From CAZOHG01 sp964579725 (lineage in GTDB: Bacteria > Zhuqueibacterota > JdFR-76 > BMS3Abin05), in the NCBI GenBank assembly GCA_964579725.1, contig CAZOHG010000039.1, positions 1 to 34,725 on the forward strand: a stretch of 34,725 nt of DNA, read 5' to 3'. The notes beneath the pieces were generated by a model that was not told the origin of the DNA, searched no databases, and saw only the letters and a list, made by a program, of their open reading frames with translations. The translations under genes were made by a program, and so were the position numbers. Shown in pieces: positions 31,510 to 34,725 of this stretch. Within the stretch, counting starts at the first letter, position 1, and each line of letters opens with the position of its first letter.

Positions 31510-33333
31510 TCAGTTCCACTTCATTCTGAAATAGGATTCGAAAATAGCCTTTTGTAACGAATCCGGGTGGGCCACTTTTTTCAGTTCGTAATGAAAATTC
31601 GGCTTCCGCCCCAGTGTTAGCGTTACGGTTTTAATGAGTCCCCGCCGACTGAGCAAAATGGCGGCTTTTCGGCCGGGCGGAATGGCGTGCAGCGTGTTCA
31701 GGAGTGACGTGCGCGTCGTTCGAAAACCATTCACTGCGAGAATTTCATCGTTGACGTAAATACCCGCTTTTTCAGCCGGAGAACCGGACAGCACTTCCGA
31801 CACCACAGCGGCATTAGATTTTGGCGACACTTTAAATCCCGCGTAGCCCTCCAGGGAATCAGCTCGCGTAAGCGGTTTTTGCACCAGTTCCACACCGGCG
31901 TAGCGGTAAAATCTGCTGTAATCAATGGAATCCGTTCCGCTCACATACGACGCAAAAAAATGCTGCAGCGATCGACCGGCCAATTTTTCACAAGCCGTTT
32001 GGAATTCCTGAGGTGTGTACCACCGATTGTGTTTTTTGTAGTACTTTTGGTAGAGTCCGCGCATTAAATCATCCAAAGATTGTCTATTTTTTGTCTCGTG
32101 GCGAATGGTTAAATCCAACAGTTGAGCCAAAACTGCCCCCTTGCCGTAATAGGAAATACTGGTGTTCACCGAATTTTCGTCGGGCCGGTAGTATTTAATC
32201 CACGCGTCGAAACTGGCCAAATCCACTGGTTGTACCTTTTTCCCGGGACGCGATTCCAGCGTTTCGATCCAGCCGGGCACACCTTTGAAGTAGCTTTCGG
32301 GTTTAGTCACCCCCGAAAGCAATTGAGCGCGGCCGCTGTAATAGGACGTAAATCCCTCCGCAACCCACAGCAGCCAGGTGTAATTTTCCCGATCGTAATC
32401 GAACGGGCCCAGCGCCTTCGGACGAAGACGCTTGACATTCCAATTGTGGAAATATTCGTGGAAAACCAATCCCAATGAATGGCGCAAATTTTTTCGTTCC
32501 AGGGCGTGCCGTCCCATTTGGAGTACACAGGAATTTCGATGCTCCAATCCGCCGCCGCCGTGCTGTTCCAACTGAACCAAAAAAACGTAGCGTGGGTAGT
32601 CGATGTCGCGCATGATCCCCACTTCCGTTTCCACCACTTTTTTAAACCCGGCCACCACGGAATCCGGGTCAAAATGTGCCGTGCCGTAAATGGAAATCTC
32701 ATGCGGAACGCCTCGGACGCGAAAACGTAGCACCTTTTGATTGCCCACCTCGATGGGACAATCGACCAACTCGTCGTAATTTCGGGCGAAAAAAGTAAGG
32801 GAATCTTCAGGAGAACGTTTCAGCCCCGTGGAGACGACCCGCCATTTGGCAAGTGGTTCAATTTGAAGGCGTAGCGGACGGTTTTTTAATTGAGGGACAA
32901 AAACGCACACGCTGGAAGGATTGACGAATCCGTGACTGTCGTCCAAAAAGCTGTTTCGAACCGAAATGACGTACGCGTACACCTTGTACCGGAAAATCAC
33001 GTTTTTGGCTTTTCGGCTCCAAACGCGCCAGATATTTTTTCTGATTTTTCGGACTTTCAGGGGGCGTCCGGCGCCGTCCTCTGCCTCAGGAAGCACCACA
33101 TTTTTCTCGAATTCCCGCACCAGGTACGAGCCCGGAATCCAGACGGGCATGTGAAAATCCACAAAAGATTTTCTGAAGTTTCGCACCCGAACCGTTACTT
33201 CAAAATAGTGGGAATTGGGATGGGACATGGCCACACGATATTCGATTGACGGAGAGGTTCCGCTGGCAGAAATCGGCCCGAAAACACCTCCCGAGAGGAG
33301 AACAAAAATTAAAAAAACCAGCCGTTTTGACAT
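31510..33333 (-). CDS. M61 family metallopeptidase with PDZ domain
   Basis: A 607-residue secreted or periplasmic peptidase of the glycyl-aminopeptidase (M61) family. A Sec signal peptide covers residues 1-25 (KRLVFLIFVLLSGGVF...ISASG). The N-terminal beta domain (MPVWIPGSYLVREFEKNV) is followed by the zinc site HEYFHNWNVKRLRPK (HExxH, near residue 290) and the third ligand region LWVAEGFTSYYSG. A C-terminal PDZ domain (SPAEKAGIYVNDEILAVNG...LLNTLHAIPPG) probably recognises substrate ends. The ATG has AAAGGA 7 nt upstream. It lies 106 nt downstream of the GH38 gene on the same strand. Confidence 0.93.
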   Translation of the reverse strand: MSKRLVFLIFVLLSGGVFGPISASGTSPSIEYRVAMSHPNSHYFEVTVRVRNFRKSFVDFHMPVWIPGSYLVREFEKNVVLPEAEDGAGRPLKVRKIRKNIWRVWSRKAKNVIFRYKVYAYVISVRNSFLDDSHGFVNPSSVCVFVPQLKNRPLRLQIEPLAKWRVVSTGLKRSPEDSLTFFARNYDELVDCPIEVGNQKVLRFRVRGVPHEISIYGTAHFDPDSVVAGFKKVVETEVGIMRDIDYPRYVFLVQLEQHGGGGLEHRNSCVLQMGRHALERKNLRHSLGLVFHEYFHNWNVKRLRPKALGPFDYDRENYTWLLWVAEGFTSYYSGRAQLLSGVTKPESYFKGVPGWIETLESRPGKKVQPVDLASFDAWIKYYRPDENSVNTSISYYGKGAVLAQLLDLTIRHETKNRQSLDDLMRGLYQKYYKKHNRWYTPQEFQTACEKLAGRSLQHFFASYVSGTDSIDYSRFYRYAGVELVQKPLTRADSLEGYAGFKVSPKSNAAVVSEVLSGSPAEKAGIYVNDEILAVNGFRTTRTSLLNTLHAIPPGRKAAILLSRRGLIKTVTLTLGRKPNFHYELKKVAHPDSLQKAIFESYFRMKWN

Positions 33334-33439
33334 GCACGCATTCCTTTCGTTTTGCCTTTTATGTGAAGCCCGTTAGAAATGGGAAGGTCGTTCCCGGGAT
33401 TTTTCACCCCCCTCCCCTCTGCTTTTCTCAACCTTCTCC

Positions 33440-34725
33440 CTAAATGTCCGTCAATTTTAGCGGAGAGACATCCTCCAAAAATTCTTCCATTCCGTTGATT
33501 TCTGTGGCGACAACCCCACCGTTTTTCCGGGTGAGAAGAACAGTTTTAATCTCAAAGGCACGCAGCGTTAGTCGGAATTGTTTCTTCCAGAAAAGGAGGC
33601 GCACCAGGGCGGTTGTGGGGGATCCGGTGGATTCGTAAAGGCGAAGAACCCAGCCTTCTCCACTTTCCCAGGCCTTGAATGCAGAAAGCACCACATTACC
33701 GGGGGAAATCTCCAAAAACGATTGAAGATCCGTTTCCGCTTCTTTTTTGCGCCAAAAGATTTTGGGCGCCTGGTTGAACGCTTCGGCTTCGCGCGCAAGA
33801 TTGGCCTGCTTCCAATTGCCGGCGTGCGGGAAAAGCGCGTACCGTACCTTTTGTTCGCCCTGATCCAAAAATTCCAGTCCGGTTAAATCCTCGGGAATCC
33901 CGTGAGCGTGCTTGGCAAAAATGGGACTGCGTAAAACGGTCAGGCGCATTTCGCTTAAATAAATGCTGCCGGCGTATTTTGAATCGTTGAGAAGGGCGAC
34001 GCCGTACGCCTGTTCGTAAGTGCCGTCGTTTTTGGCGTAGCCGGAAACATCCATCCATCGCTGAAGGGGCTCCTCGGTGCCGAAAGCCGGTCGCCCCACG
34101 GCACCAAAAGGAACCTCAAAGGTGGCCTGATATTCGTGCACATTCACCGGAAACGCAATTTTTAGCATTTTAAATTTTTCTTCCCACACGAGGTCAAGTT
34201 CAAAATCGATGCGCCGCATTTTTTTGTAGAGAAAAATGGTTTGGCGGGCCGTCGATTCCCCGAATCGGGTGTCCACGTGAATCTTCAAAAAAACGGGGCC
34301 ATCTTCGTCCAGCACAAAGGGAGAAACCGGTTCAAAATAGCCGATTTCCTGCGTAAATTCATTGACGTCATGTCCCCAGGTGTCGTAGGGATCGTGCAGA
34401 ACAAGAAGGCGATTCCCTGCACCGGAAAGAATCGCGACTCCATTCTCTTTGTCAAAAATTTCGTCAATCCAACCCGTTTTGGCATTGAATTTCACCCGAT
34501 AAAAATCGGTTTCCGCTACGTCGATGGGTTTTTCTTCGACAAACGGAAATGGCTCCGGACTCGCTTCAAATGTGTAGGTTTTCCAGCCGAGAGCCGGTAC
34601 GTCATCCACCCAGGAAATCTCAAAAAACGTTCCGGCGTCGGGGTGAAAGGTCTGCTCGTGGATTTGAATGGGAATTTGGCTTCCTTGCGGGTCTATTGCC
34701 GTCAAACCGGCGGCTTCGCAGGGAA
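33440..34725 (-). CDS. alpha-mannosidase GH38, C-terminal part (5' end cut by window)
   Basis: The frame is open through the right edge of the window, leaving about 427 residues of the C-terminal beta-sandwich region of a glycoside hydrolase family 38 enzyme. Recognisable segments are the VPALGWKTYTF linker, FYRVKFNAKTGWIDEIFDKENG, LHDPYDTWGHDV, ARQTIFLYKKMRRIDFELDLVWEEKFKMLKIAFPV (read in parts), FEVPFGAVGRPAFGTEEPLQRWMDV and VRYALFPHAGNW. These are typical of bacterial GH38 proteins that remove alpha-mannose from glycans. The catalytic zinc domain lies outside the window, so activity cannot be judged. The TTG at 34705 is internal, not a start. Confidence 0.9.
   Translation of the reverse strand, partial: PCEAAGLTAIDPQGSQIPIQIHEQTFHPDAGTFFEISWVDDVPALGWKTYTFEASPEPFPFVEEKPIDVAETDFYRVKFNAKTGWIDEIFDKENGVAILSGAGNRLLVLHDPYDTWGHDVNEFTQEIGYFEPVSPFVLDEDGPVFLKIHVDTRFGESTARQTIFLYKKMRRIDFELDLVWEEKFKMLKIAFPVNVHEYQATFEVPFGAVGRPAFGTEEPLQRWMDVSGYAKNDGTYEQAYGVALLNDSKYAGSIYLSEMRLTVLRSPIFAKHAHGIPEDLTGLEFLDQGEQKVRYALFPHAGNWKQANLAREAEAFNQAPKIFWRKKEAETDLQSFLEISPGNVVLSAFKAWESGEGWVLRLYESTGSPTTALVRLLFWKKQFRLTLRAFEIKTVLLTRKNGGVVATEINGMEEFLEDVSPLKLTDI

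Overview
The window looks like chromosomal DNA of a Gram-negative bacterium from the FCB neighbourhood (Calditrichota/KSB1-like or a relative of Bacteroidota/Ignavibacteria). This is inferred from the protein flavour (DUF3098-like membrane protein, M61 peptidase with PDZ, lipoprotein C45 hydrolase, sugar-degrading enzymes), because no rRNA is present. Genes are densely packed on both strands, and both ends are cut inside genes. Promoters that can be read are of the TTGACA-17 bp-TATATT type rather than the Bacteroidetes TTTG/TAnnTTTG type.

Layout. 1-2254: a cut SDR oxidoreductase followed by an L-fucose/L-arabinose isomerase-family enzyme (sugar catabolism), then a strong inverted repeat. 2448-5508: tRNA-Arg(CCG), prolyl-tRNA synthetase and a TPR protein, ending in a hairpin terminator shared with convergent leuS. 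5601-9521 (minus strand): glycosyltransferase 2, COG2426 membrane protein, tRNA-Pro(CGG) and leuS, apparently one transcription unit. 9522-11350: an AT-rich, poorly coding accessory patch with an isoprenylcysteine methyltransferase-like gene and a truncated IS5-type transposase. 11356-15700 (minus): tRNA-Pro(GGG) overlapping a MerR regulator gene, a GH31 alpha-xylosidase-like enzyme and a lipoprotein C45 hydrolase.

15753-20579 (plus): a DUF1015 protein, then a separately promoted operon of class-III aminotransferase, a DUF6206/kinase-like protein and a zinc-ribbon Nudix hydrolase. 20663-24668: a strong promoter, two tandem SAM-I riboswitches each with its own terminator, then thrC-lysC-asd. 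24905-26116: an operon of ArsR-type regulator, DUF1858 redox-disulfide protein, glutaredoxin and an orphan groES. 26151-26660: an apparently leaderless small membrane protein and tRNA-Asp/tRNA-Val. 26683-34725 (minus): metallophosphoesterase, dnaE, an M61 peptidase and the C-terminal part of a GH38 alpha-mannosidase.

Most notable are the tandem SAM-I switches (116 nt each, 10 differences, one compensatory base-pair change) in front of an aspartate-family operon, the ArsR/DUF1858/glutaredoxin/GroES redox-chaperone operon, and the aminotransferase/DUF6206/Nudix operon of unknown function. No CRISPR array, prophage or complete mobile element was seen.
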